From: Pseudomonas viridiflava
GTDB lineage: Bacteria; Pseudomonadota; Gammaproteobacteria; Pseudomonadales; Pseudomonadaceae
Direction: 5' to 3'
NCBI RefSeq assembly: GCF_900580865.1
Contig: NZ_UTBZ01000067.1
Coordinates: 1 to 56,171, forward strand
Length of the DNA stretch: 56,171 nucleotides
The translations under genes were made by a program, and so were the position numbers. The notes under the pieces were generated by a model. That model ran no database searches, was not told the DNA's origin, and worked only from the letters and a program-made list of their open reading frames with translations. Below, in pieces: positions 25,058 to 33,773 of this stretch; the first letter of the stretch is position 1; every line of letters starts with the position of its first letter.

Positions 25058-25468
25058 ATGCTGACGCCCTCCCCTCAAACCTTCCGGGGCAGTTGCCTGT
25101 GCGGGTCGGTGAAATACCAGATCCGTTCACGGCCCAAAGCGCTTTCGCACTGCCATTGCAGCCAATGCCGCAAAAGCCACGGCGCGGCGTTTGCCAGTTA
25201 TGGCAGCGTGCTGCGCCAGAACCTGGAACTGTTGGAGGGCGCCGAACAGCTCAAGGCCTTTCAGTCTTCGCAATCGGTACAACGCCAGTTCTGCCTGAAC
25301 TGCGGCTCGTCGCTGTTCTGGGCAAACAGTCAGGGTGAGTACCGCGACTGGATCTCGGTGGCGCTGGGCACGCTGGACACGACATTCACCACGGAAAAAC
25401 AGCAACACGTCGAAGTAACATCGAAGGCGCCGTGGTTTGAAATCAAGGACCAATGGCCGCAGCGCTGA
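25058..25468 (+). CDS. GFA-family (glutathione-dependent formaldehyde-activating-like) zinc protein
   Basis: A 136-residue protein with the GFA zinc ligands: GSCLCGSVKY, HCHCSQCRKSHGAAFASYG and FCLNCGSSLFW. The family binds zinc through these cysteines and was named from Gfa, which helps condense formaldehyde with glutathione; most members are uncharacterised. It lies 2 bp downstream of the hydrolase gene and is almost certainly cotranscribed. Confidence 0.85.
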   Translation: MLTPSPQTFRGSCLCGSVKYQIRSRPKALSHCHCSQCRKSHGAAFASYGSVLRQNLELLEGAEQLKAFQSSQSVQRQFCLNCGSSLFWANSQGEYRDWISVALGTLDTTFTTEKQQHVEVTSKAPWFEIKDQWPQR

Positions 25469-25516
25469 GCCTGAAAAATTCATTTATCAGAGGTTGCTAC
25501 ACCCTTTGGAGATCAG

Positions 25517-25900
25517 ATGAAACGCACAAAAATAGCGGCCTTCTCTGCGCTGGTAATGGCCGCAATAACCGTCATTGCGCTGCAGATGTTTCTGTACGAC
25601 GCCGAAATAACCATGGCTCAGGCATCCATGGGCAGCGTGCCTGTTCAATTGGTCGCAGAAATCCTGATCACCATCGCCACTCATCTGTTCGTCGTCCTGA
25701 TGGTGCCAATGTTCTTGATCGCCTACAGGAAATACCTCGCCGGCTATGCGGTGCTTGCCCTGTCCCTCGCTGCCTACGCCCAGATGACCACAGGGCTGGG
25801 CGTGATCGGGCCGATGGTCGCGGTCATCGCCGTTTCTATCCTGGGTTTTTATGGCTTCAGAAAAGCCAGCGAATGGGTTCGCTACCTGCGCGCGAAATGA
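25517..25900 (+). CDS. Small integral membrane protein of unknown function
   Basis: A 127-residue protein with about four hydrophobic helices (AAFSALVMAAITVIALQMFL, VQLVAEILITIATHLFVVLM, YLAGYAVLALSLAAYAQ, VIGPMVAVIAVSILGFYGF). Ribosome site TTGGAGATCAG precedes ATG. No family recognised. It follows the GFA gene by 48 bp, perhaps in the same transcript. Confidence 0.65.
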   Translation: MKRTKIAAFSALVMAAITVIALQMFLYDAEITMAQASMGSVPVQLVAEILITIATHLFVVLMVPMFLIAYRKYLAGYAVLALSLAAYAQMTTGLGVIGPMVAVIAVSILGFYGFRKASEWVRYLRAK

Positions 25901-26157
25901 ATGACGCGGCCGCTCAATCGCGGCGCAAATCATCGCCGAGCTGATGCGAGCAAGTGCTCATCGCTTCGCTGAGCCAAGTCCTGAAGGCTGTACTGTTGGC
26001 GCAGTTCTCGAACGGCCGTGGTGATATGGCCAGTCTGAATGCAGCGGGTAATTGCAAGCACAGAAATCCATCGAGCTCTGGAACAGGAAGCGGGTTCTGT
26101 GGTGTCCTGTCTATTCTCAGCAGGTATTTTTCCACTCGCCACGATGAGGCCCCTTAC

Positions 26158-26997
26158 ATGAGCAAAGCGCCGTACGTTCCGCCCCAAGTCTGGAAGAATG
26201 AAGCCCCGTCCGGCGGCCAGTTCGCCAGCATCAATCGACCGATTGCCGGACCAACCCATGACAAGACCCTGCCGGTGGGCAAGCACCCGTTGCAGTTGTA
26301 TTCACTGGCCACGCCCAACGGCGTCAAAGTGACGATTCTGCTCGAAGAGTTGTTGGCGCTGGGGCACAGCGCTGCCGAGTACGATGCGTGGCTGATCCGC
26401 ATTGGCGAAGGCGATCAGTTCTCCAGCGGGTTTGTCGAGATCAACCCGAACTCGAAAATCCCGGCACTGCTGGACCGCAGCGTCGAGCCACCGATCCGCG
26501 TGTTCGAATCGGGTGCGATCCTGCTGTATCTGGCAGAAAAATTCGGCGCCCTCCTGCCGAAAGATCCGGCTGGCCGTACTGAAACGTTGAACTGGCTGTT
26601 CTGGCAGATGGGCGCGGCGCCTTATCTGGGCGGCGGCTTCGGCCATTTCTATGCGTATGCGCCGGAGAAGCTGGAGTACCCGATCAACCGCTTCACCATG
26701 GAAGCCAAGCGACAACTGGACGTGCTTGATCGGCGTTTGGCCGAAAGCGCTTACCTCGCCGGTGACAGCTACACCATTGCCGACATCGCGGTCTGGCCGT
26801 GGTACGGGCAACTGGTGCGCAACAATGTCTACTCCGCCGCCGAGTTTCTCGCCGCCCACGAATACACGCACGTGCAGCGCTGGGCAGCGGAGATTGCCAA
26901 ACGGCCGGCCGTCATTCGCGGGCAACGCGTCAATCGCACGTGGGGCGATGAAGCGACTCAAGTGCCCGAGCGGCACCAAGCCGAAGATCTGAAATAA
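26158..26997 (+). CDS. yghU: Glutathione S-transferase, YghU type
   Basis: A 279-residue GST of the YghU/Nu class: the N-terminal extension YVPPQVWKNE and GGQFASINRPIAGPTHDKTL is diagnostic, followed by the thioredoxin domain (LYSLATPNGVKVTILLEELL, NPNSKIPALLD, ESGAILLYLAEKFG) and the helical domain with YLAGDSYTIADIAVWPWYG. YghU proteins bind two glutathiones and act as disulfide-bond oxidoreductases or peroxidases. Start at 26158 agrees with the family; the frame open upstream has no coding support. Confidence 0.9.
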   Translation: MSKAPYVPPQVWKNEAPSGGQFASINRPIAGPTHDKTLPVGKHPLQLYSLATPNGVKVTILLEELLALGHSAAEYDAWLIRIGEGDQFSSGFVEINPNSKIPALLDRSVEPPIRVFESGAILLYLAEKFGALLPKDPAGRTETLNWLFWQMGAAPYLGGGFGHFYAYAPEKLEYPINRFTMEAKRQLDVLDRRLAESAYLAGDSYTIADIAVWPWYGQLVRNNVYSAAEFLAAHEYTHVQRWAAEIAKRPAVIRGQRVNRTWGDEATQVPERHQAEDLK

Positions 26998-27021
26998 CAC
27001 CCCTTAATTACCCTTGTCAGC

Positions 27022-27051
27022 GAGCCGATCACACGCTTCTGTGATCGGCTC
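27022..27051. terminator. Strong hairpin after yghU
   Basis: A perfect 12-bp stem, GAGCCGATCACA and TGTGATCGGCTC, with a 6-base loop, 25 bp after the stop codon. No T run follows, so it may be an RNA-stabilising hairpin or a terminator. Confidence 0.55.
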
Positions 27052-27198
27052 CCATACCTCGATTCGCCCCTCTCTCCTCCCCCGAAAATCCAGAACCCTG
27101 CGCCAACCCGCGACGCAGAGCGCCCGGCCAATTGTGAAAAATTCGTTAACTAACTGACTCGTACGGCTTTCTTCACCCGGAATGTTCTGACACACTAA

Positions 27199-27213
27199 TG
27201 CGAATAATTCCTA
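27199..27213. promoter_or_regulatory. Possible Fur-like site upstream of the siderophore receptor
   Basis: TGCGAATAATTCCTA resembles the 7-1-7 Fur pattern TGATAATxATTATCA only in part. Position, 50 bp before the receptor start, is right for iron repression. Weak by eye. Confidence 0.25.
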
Positions 27214-27262
27214 CAAGCACTCGCACTGAATTCGTTTTCGTATCTTTTGGGGAAGCAGATTG

Positions 27263-29443
27263 ATGTCGTTTCACACCCTACACCGCCGCGCAAACCTCTC
27301 GCCCAACCTGTTGGCGCTCGCCATTTGCATGGCCAGCATTGCACCTGCGCTGGCCGACGAAACAACGTCCGCCACGCCTGAAAAAGCCGCGCCGGCCGGT
27401 ACGCTGGAGCTGGACGCGACCGAAATCGGCGCCACCCAGATGAGCAGCACCACCGAAGACACCCAGTCCTATACCACTGGCCCGATGAGCACGGCGACCA
27501 AGCTGTCGTTGACCATGCGCGAGACGCCTCAGGCGGTGACGGTGATCACTCGCCAGCGCATGGACGACCAGAACATGACCAGCATCAACGACGTGGTGAA
27601 AGGCACACCGGGGTTGTTCCTCAGTCAGGCCAGTGGCCCGGGCCGGCAGACCTACAGCTCGCGCGGTTTTGACATCGACACCATCATGTACGACGGTCTG
27701 CCGAGCTCGTATTCGCCATTCTCGATGGCGGTGCAACCCAACCTGGCGATGTTTGATCGCGTCGAAATCGTCCGCGGCGCAACCGGGCTGGTCACCGGTG
27801 CCGGCAACCCGTCAGCGGCGATCAACCTGGTGCGCAAACGCCCGACCGCCGATCAACGCGTGACCCTCACCGGCGCGGCCGGCAGTTGGGACGACTACCG
27901 TGGCGAAATCGACGCCTCCAGCCCCTTGAACGAAAGCGGCACCTTGCGCGGCCGAGTGGTGAGTTCCTATCAGGGCGCCGACAGCTTCCGCGACAAGGAA
28001 GAAAACGACCATGGCTTGTTCTACGCCATCGGTGAAGCCGACCTGAGCGACAGCACCACCGCAACCTTGGGCTTCTCGCGGCAGAATGAACAGACCAACT
28101 ATTTCTGGGGCGGTTTGCCGATCGGCACCAACGGCCATCACCTTGATCTGCCCCGCTCCACCTACCCCGGCACCGATTGGGAAAACCGCAAGCTGCAAAT
28201 CGACACCGTGTTCGGTGAAGTGGAGCATCGCTTCGACAACGACTGGAAATTGCACGTCGCTGGCTCGTCCTCGACCCTCGACGGCGAGTTCTCCGGGACT
28301 TACCTGTCGCGTTACGCCGGCCCGCTGGAAACCACGGCCTATCAATCCCATCACACCGACAAGCAACGCTCGCTCGACGTGTTCGCCAGTGGCCCGTTCG
28401 AAGCATTCGGCCGCAGCCACGAATTGGTCGTCGGTGCCAGCAACCGGGTGTATGACGCGACGACCAAGGAATATGACCCGTACACCACCGCCTGGCCAAT
28501 CGGCGCACCCAAGCCTGACTTCGTGCGGGACGGTAAAACCCGCAACGTCACCACCCAGGACGCCGTGTACCTGACCACCCGCCTGAGCCTGGCCGATCCA
28601 CTGACGCTGATCCTCGGCGGCCGTCTCGACTGGTACGACTACGATGACCGCTCTGGCGACGGCGACTACAAGGTCACCCGTAACCTCACCCGCTATGCCG
28701 GTCTGATCTACAAACTCGATGACCATCACTCGGTCTACGCCAGCTACACCGACATCTTCACCCCGCAAACCCAGAAAGACCTCGGCGGCAAAGTGCTCGA
28801 TCCGATCGTCGGTGAAAACTACGAAGTGGGCATCAAGGGCGAGTACTTCAACGGCGCCCTCAACGCCAGTCTGGCAGTGTTCCAGATGGACCAGACCGGC
28901 CGCGCCACGCAGGCCGACAATCAGTTCGGCTGCCCGGTCATGACCTGCTACAACACATCAGGCAAAGTGCGCAGCCAAGGCGTGGACATGGAACTGCAAG
29001 GTGCCCTGACCGAAAACTGGCAGGTCGGCGCCGGCTACACCTACACCCGCGCGCACTACATCAAGGACGAAAACCCGGCGAACAACAATCAGCGTTTCGA
29101 TACCGACACGCCTGAGCATCTGTTCAAGGTGTCTACGGTGTACCGCTTCCAGGGCCCGCTGCAGAACCTTCGTGTCGGTGGCAATGTCTACTGGCAGAGC
29201 CGCATGTACAACGACATCACCCTCGCCAATAACGGTAGCTACCGTCTCGAACAGGGCGGCTACGCAGTAACCGACCTGATGGCCGGGTACGAAGTCAACA
29301 AACACCTGGATCTGCAAGTCAACGCGAACAATATCTTTGACCGCGTCTATTACTCCGCCATCGGCTCCGATGTCACGTGGGGGTCCAACGACAACTATGG
29401 CAATCCGCGCAGTTACATGCTGACCGCCAAATACAAGTTCTGA
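27263..29443 (+). CDS. TonB-dependent siderophore receptor (FpvA/FhuE-like)
   Basis: A 726-residue outer-membrane receptor. Signal peptide to about residue 31 (ICMASIAPALA), then a plug domain (RETPQAVTVITRQRMDDQNM, SYSSRGFDID-like TYSSRGFDIDTIMYDG, FDRVEIVRGATGLVTGAGNP), then a 22-strand barrel with the family C-terminus NPRSYMLTAKYKF. It belongs to the TonB-siderophore receptor family (TIGR01783). It lacks the extra N-terminal STN signalling domain that FpvA-type transducers carry, and no sigma/anti-sigma pair is nearby, so regulation should be by Fur or others. ATG at 27263 follows GGGGAAG; a TTG at 27260 is possible. Confidence 0.88.
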   Translation: MSFHTLHRRANLSPNLLALAICMASIAPALADETTSATPEKAAPAGTLELDATEIGATQMSSTTEDTQSYTTGPMSTATKLSLTMRETPQAVTVITRQRMDDQNMTSINDVVKGTPGLFLSQASGPGRQTYSSRGFDIDTIMYDGLPSSYSPFSMAVQPNLAMFDRVEIVRGATGLVTGAGNPSAAINLVRKRPTADQRVTLTGAAGSWDDYRGEIDASSPLNESGTLRGRVVSSYQGADSFRDKEENDHGLFYAIGEADLSDSTTATLGFSRQNEQTNYFWGGLPIGTNGHHLDLPRSTYPGTDWENRKLQIDTVFGEVEHRFDNDWKLHVAGSSSTLDGEFSGTYLSRYAGPLETTAYQSHHTDKQRSLDVFASGPFEAFGRSHELVVGASNRVYDATTKEYDPYTTAWPIGAPKPDFVRDGKTRNVTTQDAVYLTTRLSLADPLTLILGGRLDWYDYDDRSGDGDYKVTRNLTRYAGLIYKLDDHHSVYASYTDIFTPQTQKDLGGKVLDPIVGENYEVGIKGEYFNGALNASLAVFQMDQTGRATQADNQFGCPVMTCYNTSGKVRSQGVDMELQGALTENWQVGAGYTYTRAHYIKDENPANNNQRFDTDTPEHLFKVSTVYRFQGPLQNLRVGGNVYWQSRMYNDITLANNGSYRLEQGGYAVTDLMAGYEVNKHLDLQVNANNIFDRVYYSAIGSDVTWGSNDNYGNPRSYMLTAKYKF

Positions 29444-29469
29444 GTCGCTGACGATCTTGCGTAACAAAA

Positions 29470-29507
29470 CAAGGGCGCCCGGGAGATCCGCGGCGCCCTT
29501 GTTTTTT
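29470..29507 (+). terminator. Rho-independent terminator of the siderophore receptor gene
   Basis: CAAGGGCGCC and GGCGCCCTTG pair with a 13-base loop, followed by TTTTTT. It lies 27 bp after the stop codon. Confidence 0.9.
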
Positions 29508-29580
29508 CTGCCCGCCGCATTGGTCATGACCGGCAATACCATATAGGCTCTGAGCGAACTCATCACAAAGCATCGCCCCC

Positions 29581-30774
29581 ATGACCAACCCGGACTTTGC
29601 ACCCGACATCGAAGCCATCCGCAGTATTGACTCGGTGCCGGTCATCCTGAGCATGGTCAAACACCTCACCGGCATGCGGTTCGCCGCGGTGGCACGGGTC
29701 ACCGAAAGCAACTGGGTGGCATGCGCCGTCGATGACTCGATTGATTTCGGGCTCAAACCTGGTGGCGAACTGGTGCTCGAATCGACCATCTGCCACGAGA
29801 TCCGCCAGCATCAGCAGCCGGTGATCTTCGGTCATGCCAGTACGCACCCGGTCTTTTCGCTTCACCACACGCCGAAAACCTATGGGCTGGAAAGCTACAT
29901 TTCCATTCCCATCGTCAAAGCCAACGGCGACTTCTTCGGCACGCTGTGCGCCATCGACTCGGTCCCGGCCAATATCGACGAACCGGCCATTACCAAAACG
30001 CTGACCCTGTTCGCTCAATTGATCGCCATGAACCTGGACACGCAACGCCATCTGGAAGCGACCCAAATCGAGCTGAACAACGCCAATGAACTCGGGCGCC
30101 TGCGCGAGCAATTCATCGCCGTACTCGGCCATGACCTGCGCACACCTCTAAGTGCGGTGCGCATGAGCGCCGACCTGCTGGAAAGCAAAACCGAAGACAA
30201 ACGTTCGCTCAACCTGATTGCGGCGATTCGCAACAGCTCGGTGCGCATGGGCGTGTTGATCGAAAACATCCTCGACTTTGCCCGAGGACGACTGGGCGGC
30301 GGAATTCCGGTGCAGCGCAAACTGGTGGATGACCTGCAGCACACCTTGCAATTGACCCTTGCCGAGGTTCAGGCATCCCATCCGCAAGCGAATGTCATCC
30401 ATGAACTCGATGTGCCGGCAGGCGTCTATTGCGATGCGCTGCGGATCAGCCAGTTGCTCTCCAATCTGCTGGGCAACGCGGTTACCCACGGCTCGAACAG
30501 CACACCGATCATCCTCAAAGCCTATGCGGAAAACGACGAAATCGTGATTTCCCTGACCAACCAGGGCACGCCGATTTCAACGCAGCTGATGCCTCTGCTG
30601 TTCGAACCCTTCTCCCGCGCCGAAGCCGGGCAGCGTTGCGAGGGCTTGGGACTGGGGCTTTACATCGCCTCGCAGATAGCGATGGCACACAACGGCACGT
30701 TGAGCGTTACCTCAAGCGCCGAGTCGGGAACCTGCTTCGTGGCGAGATTCCCGGCCCGGTTCAAATGGGTTTAA
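29581..30774 (+). CDS. GAF-domain sensor histidine kinase
   Basis: A 397-residue soluble kinase: GAF domain at about 20-155 (VACAVDDSIDFGLKPGGEL, LESYISIPIVKANGDFFGTL), HisKA with FIAVLGHDLRTPLSAVRMSA (phosphorylated H184), and an HATPase domain with LLSNLLGNAVTHG (N-box), FEPFSRAEAG and GLGLGLYIASQIAMAHNGT (G boxes). No membrane helix and no receiver domain; no response-regulator gene is next to it, so it is an orphan kinase in this window. Its 3' end overlaps the LysE gene tail-to-tail by 4 bp. Confidence 0.88.
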   Translation: MTNPDFAPDIEAIRSIDSVPVILSMVKHLTGMRFAAVARVTESNWVACAVDDSIDFGLKPGGELVLESTICHEIRQHQQPVIFGHASTHPVFSLHHTPKTYGLESYISIPIVKANGDFFGTLCAIDSVPANIDEPAITKTLTLFAQLIAMNLDTQRHLEATQIELNNANELGRLREQFIAVLGHDLRTPLSAVRMSADLLESKTEDKRSLNLIAAIRNSSVRMGVLIENILDFARGRLGGGIPVQRKLVDDLQHTLQLTLAEVQASHPQANVIHELDVPAGVYCDALRISQLLSNLLGNAVTHGSNSTPIILKAYAENDEIVISLTNQGTPISTQLMPLLFEPFSRAEAGQRCEGLGLGLYIASQIAMAHNGTLSVTSSAESGTCFVARFPARFKWV

Positions 30775-31418
30775 GCCGTCTGCCGACGCATCGTCAGAAT
30801 CGCCGCACCAAAACCGATAAACGTAGACCCGACCACCCGGCTGACCCAACGGGACAACGCCGGACGAGTCAACACACCCTTGGCCCGCGAAGCCAGCGCG
30901 GCATAAACGCTCAGTGACGACACCGACAACGCCATGAAGATCGAGGTCAGGATCAAAAACTGCGGCAACAGCGCGGCGCCCTGATCAATGAACTGCGGAA
31001 ACAACGCAGTAAAAAACATCGTCGCCTTGGGGTTCGTCACCGCGGTCAGAAACGCCGACTTGTACAACTTGCCTCGGGTCGGACGAACCTTGCTCGCCTC
31101 CCCCTCGACACCCTCCGGCAGCATCGGGCCCTTTTTGAACAGCTGCTTGACGCCGAGGTAGAACAGATACCCGGCACCGATGATCTTCACCGCATTGAAC
31201 AGCAGTTCCGAACTGGCCAACAACGCCCCCAACCCCAACATCGCCGCCGCCGACAGACAGAACAAACCACTGGCGTTACCCAACGACGACCAGATCGTGC
31301 TGCGCTGCCCATGCGCGAGGCTATTGTTGATCGCCATCAACGTCGCCGGCCCCGGACTGGCGATGGCAATCGCCGCAACCACAGTGAAGGTCAAAATCGA
31401 GTGAGAATCCATTTTCAT
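30771..31418 (-). CDS. LysE/RhtB-family amino-acid exporter
   Basis: A 215-residue membrane protein with about six helices: ILTFTVVAAIAIASPGPATL at the N-terminus, the conserved PGP and GNASGLF, and FYLGVKQLFKKGP with FLTAVTNPKATMFFTALFPQ. LysE-type translocators export amino acids or homoserine lactone-like compounds. Start either 31418 or 31412; both are close to GGCGAGCA. Convergent with the histidine kinase. Confidence 0.88.
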   Translation of the reverse strand: MKMDSHSILTFTVVAAIAIASPGPATLMAINNSLAHGQRSTIWSSLGNASGLFCLSAAAMLGLGALLASSELLFNAVKIIGAGYLFYLGVKQLFKKGPMLPEGVEGEASKVRPTRGKLYKSAFLTAVTNPKATMFFTALFPQFIDQGAALLPQFLILTSIFMALSVSSLSVYAALASRAKGVLTRPALSRWVSRVVGSTFIGFGAAILTMRRQTA

Positions 31419-31479
31419 TGCTCGCCAGAGTGAAGAGGCCGCATGTTACAGCAACCTGCGCGACAGACCAGATCAAAAG

Positions 31480-31628
31480 CCCCTCACCCTAGCCCTCTCC
31501 CGGAGGGAGAGGGAACTGACGGTGGTGTTTGGGAGAGTTACACCGACGTGCGATACCGCGTTGAACTCAGGCTGTGAAAAGCCCACAGATCGGCCCCCTC
31601 TCCCTCGGGAGAGGGCTGGGGTGAGGGG
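31480..31628. repeat. CCCTCACCC-type interspersed repeat, copy 2
   Basis: A 149-bp element with inverted ends CCCCTCACCCTAGCCCTCTC and GAGAGGGCTGGGGTGAGGGG. The interior contains GAACTGACGG and GTTGAACTCAGGC, shared with the copies at 18621 (reversed) and 35443. Confidence 0.75.
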
Positions 31629-31689
31629 AAGCACTACCACAAATCCAAAGCCGACCACGCCCCGCTCTTCACCACTCAATAGGCCGAGT

Positions 31690-32135
31690 GTCAGCTCGCC
31701 TGCTTTTGATCTTGATCTGTAAGGCGACGTCGGAAGGCTGAGTGGAGGGATTGATCCGGGCGTGGGAGCGCAGCGACCGTTTGGCGCAGCCAAACACAGC
31801 GAGAGGAGGTGCAGCGAAGCAAACCGTAGACGCTGCGCCCGGATCGATCCCGGAGCGAAGGAACCCCGAGCCCCAGCGAGCGGGCCGCACGTAGGAGCAA
31901 GCGTTTTTTGCTTACTTTTTTTGGCGTTTGAAAAAAAGTGAGTCGCCGTAAGGGCGAAACCGCCAGCCGTAACCCAAAAAAAAACGGATATACACCCAAC
32001 CCCCCAAGAACATGGTCGGCCCAAAGGCCGCCAAGCCAAAAAAAAAGCCCCGCAACCACATGAAGGCGCGAGGCAAAAAATTGGTTGGTTGCGGCCAACC
32101 AAAGGAGCTCAATCAAATACACACAACGGGCAAAA
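31690..32135. repeat. About 440-bp non-coding, repeat-like Pseudomonas intergenic segment
   Basis: Contains GGAGCAAGCGTTTTTTGCTT, TGGCGTTTGAAAAAAAGTGA and homopurine/homopyrimidine runs (AAAAAAAAAC, AAAAAAAAAGCCCC) reminiscent of a recurrent intergenic sequence of fluorescent pseudomonads. A 209-codon minus-strand frame crosses both this segment and the preceding repeat; its translation is low-complexity and it spans repeat DNA, so I do not call it a gene. A pair GCTTGC..GCAAGC-like hairpin occurs near 31900. Confidence 0.45.
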
Positions 32136-32477
32136 TCAGATGCAATCCTGAGCCGCCCGCTCAAAACTCGAAGGCAAAAGATTCGAAGCCAGCAAATGCC
32201 GCTCGTAGATAAACACCTTGCCGCCATTCCCGGCTTTATAAGCCTCAAGCACGTTGTCAGCCGAAACCTTGCTCGGCACCACAATCCGATAACTACGCTG
32301 AGTCTGCGAAACCGTCGGGTTCAACGCACTGCCCTGCAACTTCGGCACCACACAATCGGCGTACTGCGCAGGAGTCTTGCTGGTCTGCAAAGTCAGGCTC
32401 GGATTGTTCGGCGCCGAAGCGCAACCAGCGAGCAACAAAGAAGCGACAGCCATGGCAGGCACGAATAAAAGACGCAT
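32136..32477 (-). CDS. Small putative lipoprotein
   Basis: A 113-residue protein with a lipoprotein signal: MRLLFVPAMAVASLLLAGCA (lipobox LLAGC). The mature part contains a conserved-looking YADCVVPKLQG and a single late cysteine that may pair with it. Function unknown. Start at 32477 has AGGATGTCACCG before it; ATG at 32486 overlaps that site. It lies 86 bp downstream of the exported protein gene on the same strand. Confidence 0.75.
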   Translation of the reverse strand: MRLLFVPAMAVASLLLAGCASAPNNPSLTLQTSKTPAQYADCVVPKLQGSALNPTVSQTQRSYRIVVPSKVSADNVLEAYKAGNGGKVFIYERHLLASNLLPSSFERAAQDCI

Positions 32478-32563
32478 CGGTGACATCCTGAAAATAAAGG
32501 TTCGGTTCAACCGGCAACGGTTCAGCCTCACGGAGCCGCCGTTGCCATTTATGTTTTAAGTGT

Positions 32564-33208
32564 TCAGCTCGACGCCACCAGCGCCTTGAGCGACACATCA
32601 AATTGCTTCAAGGCGTTGAGTTGCAAGTCACGCTGCTTGTCGATCTGTGCAGCAATGGCCGGCGCCGCCTGGTTATGCACCCACACCGAAGGCAGCTGTT
32701 TCTCAACGGCGCCTTCAGCCTTGCCGATGTATTGCAGGTCGGCGTCATAAAAGCGTGCGGTGAAACGCGCTTCGACCAGGCTGTTACGTTGAGTCAACAG
32801 CCGATTGAAGGTGTCGAGTTTCACCACCACGTCCGGATGCGCCTGCACCAGCGCATCGAGGTTGTCGTAAACGGTCACCGACAAGAACTGTTGTTGCAGT
32901 GAACTCACCAACCAGTCGATGGCCAGTTCCGGATCGGAACTGCTGACAAAGGCTTTGCGAATCCGCGAGTCGAGCGCATCTTTCGCACCGTTGACCGCCA
33001 TGTCGTGGTAACGCTCAAGGTATTGCAGGTTGTCCAGGGTGTTCTCGCTGAGCAGCACGCCGACGGTTTGCGAATGCTGCAACGTCGCGCTGCTGCCGGT
33101 GAGGGTCTGGAAGTGACACGACCCGGTGTCGGCTGCATAAGTCGGTGCTGCGAACAGTGCGCCGCCTGCCAGCAGGGCGACCAAAGCCAGTCGGGTCATA
33201 GTCTTCAT
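32564..33208 (-). CDS. Exported protein of unknown function
   Basis: A 214-residue protein with an N-terminal signal peptide (MTRLALVALLAGGALFAAPT, cleavage after TYAA). The mature part is helical, with two stretches alternating charged and hydrophobic residues. I do not recognise a domain. Start at 33208 is supported by AAGGAATCTGCGCG; the upstream in-frame extension to 33340 has no signal peptide at its start. Probably cotranscribed with the lipoprotein gene. Confidence 0.7.
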   Translation of the reverse strand: MKTMTRLALVALLAGGALFAAPTYAADTGSCHFQTLTGSSATLQHSQTVGVLLSENTLDNLQYLERYHDMAVNGAKDALDSRIRKAFVSSSDPELAIDWLVSSLQQQFLSVTVYDNLDALVQAHPDVVVKLDTFNRLLTQRNSLVEARFTARFYDADLQYIGKAEGAVEKQLPSVWVHNQAAPAIAAQIDKQRDLQLNALKQFDVSLKALVASS

Positions 33209-33377
33209 CGCGCAGATTCCTTGAGCGGCGTGTTCGATGGAGGCGATTTTCCGCCGATTGCCGCCAAAGCAGAACTTGCGTTTCTTGATGGTCACTATTA
33301 CTTCTAGCAATAGTTGCGCGACGTGCAGACTGATACACACTCAATACAAGTAGAAAAAGACCCATGAGGAACCTTCC

Positions 33378-33626
33378 TTGAGAACGTTTGACCTGATCCG
33401 AGACGCCGTTTTGCCCGATTTCCGCGAGCGCGTGGCCGAATACCTTGTGCAGTACGAAAGCGTGTTGCTGGACAAAAACCTCACCGACCCGCAGCTCATC
33501 ACCGACACCGCCAATCAGTTGCGCGGTTACCTGCGCGGGCTCAACACCACCCGCGTGCTGGGTATGGCGTACTGGGAAGAACTGGATCGTCGAGTCGTCG
33601 ACACCTGGCTCGCGCGCGAGCGATGA
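33378..33626 (+). CDS. Small hypothetical protein with a TTG start
   Basis: An 82-residue protein, MRTFDLIRDAVLPDFRERVA...YWEELDRRVVDTWLARER, mostly helical and charged. The only start in a sensible place is TTG 33378, with ATGAGGAACC supplying a ribosome site 7 bases upstream. The same AGGA is also inside a five-codon ATG mini-frame (33364-33381) whose TGA overlaps the TTG. Function unknown. It ends 147 bp before the diguanylate cyclase gene. Confidence 0.6.
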   Translation: MRTFDLIRDAVLPDFRERVAEYLVQYESVLLDKNLTDPQLITDTANQLRGYLRGLNTTRVLGMAYWEELDRRVVDTWLARER

Positions 33627-33773
33627 CCGATCGGCGCAGTGGTTGGGGCGGCGGCGAGCAGCCGCGCCCTCCCCGCTGCCAGTGGTCTGCGCGGCAACAC
33701 GCCCTCTGCGAAAAAACCGCCCGAACGCTTACAATCGCCGGTCTCACTGCCAATCAGACAGGCGCATCAAGAA

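Noticed and set aside
31473..32102. 209-codon minus-strand frame
   Set aside because: Covers an interspersed repeat and an intergenic repeat-like segment; translation is low complexity. Kept as repeat DNA.
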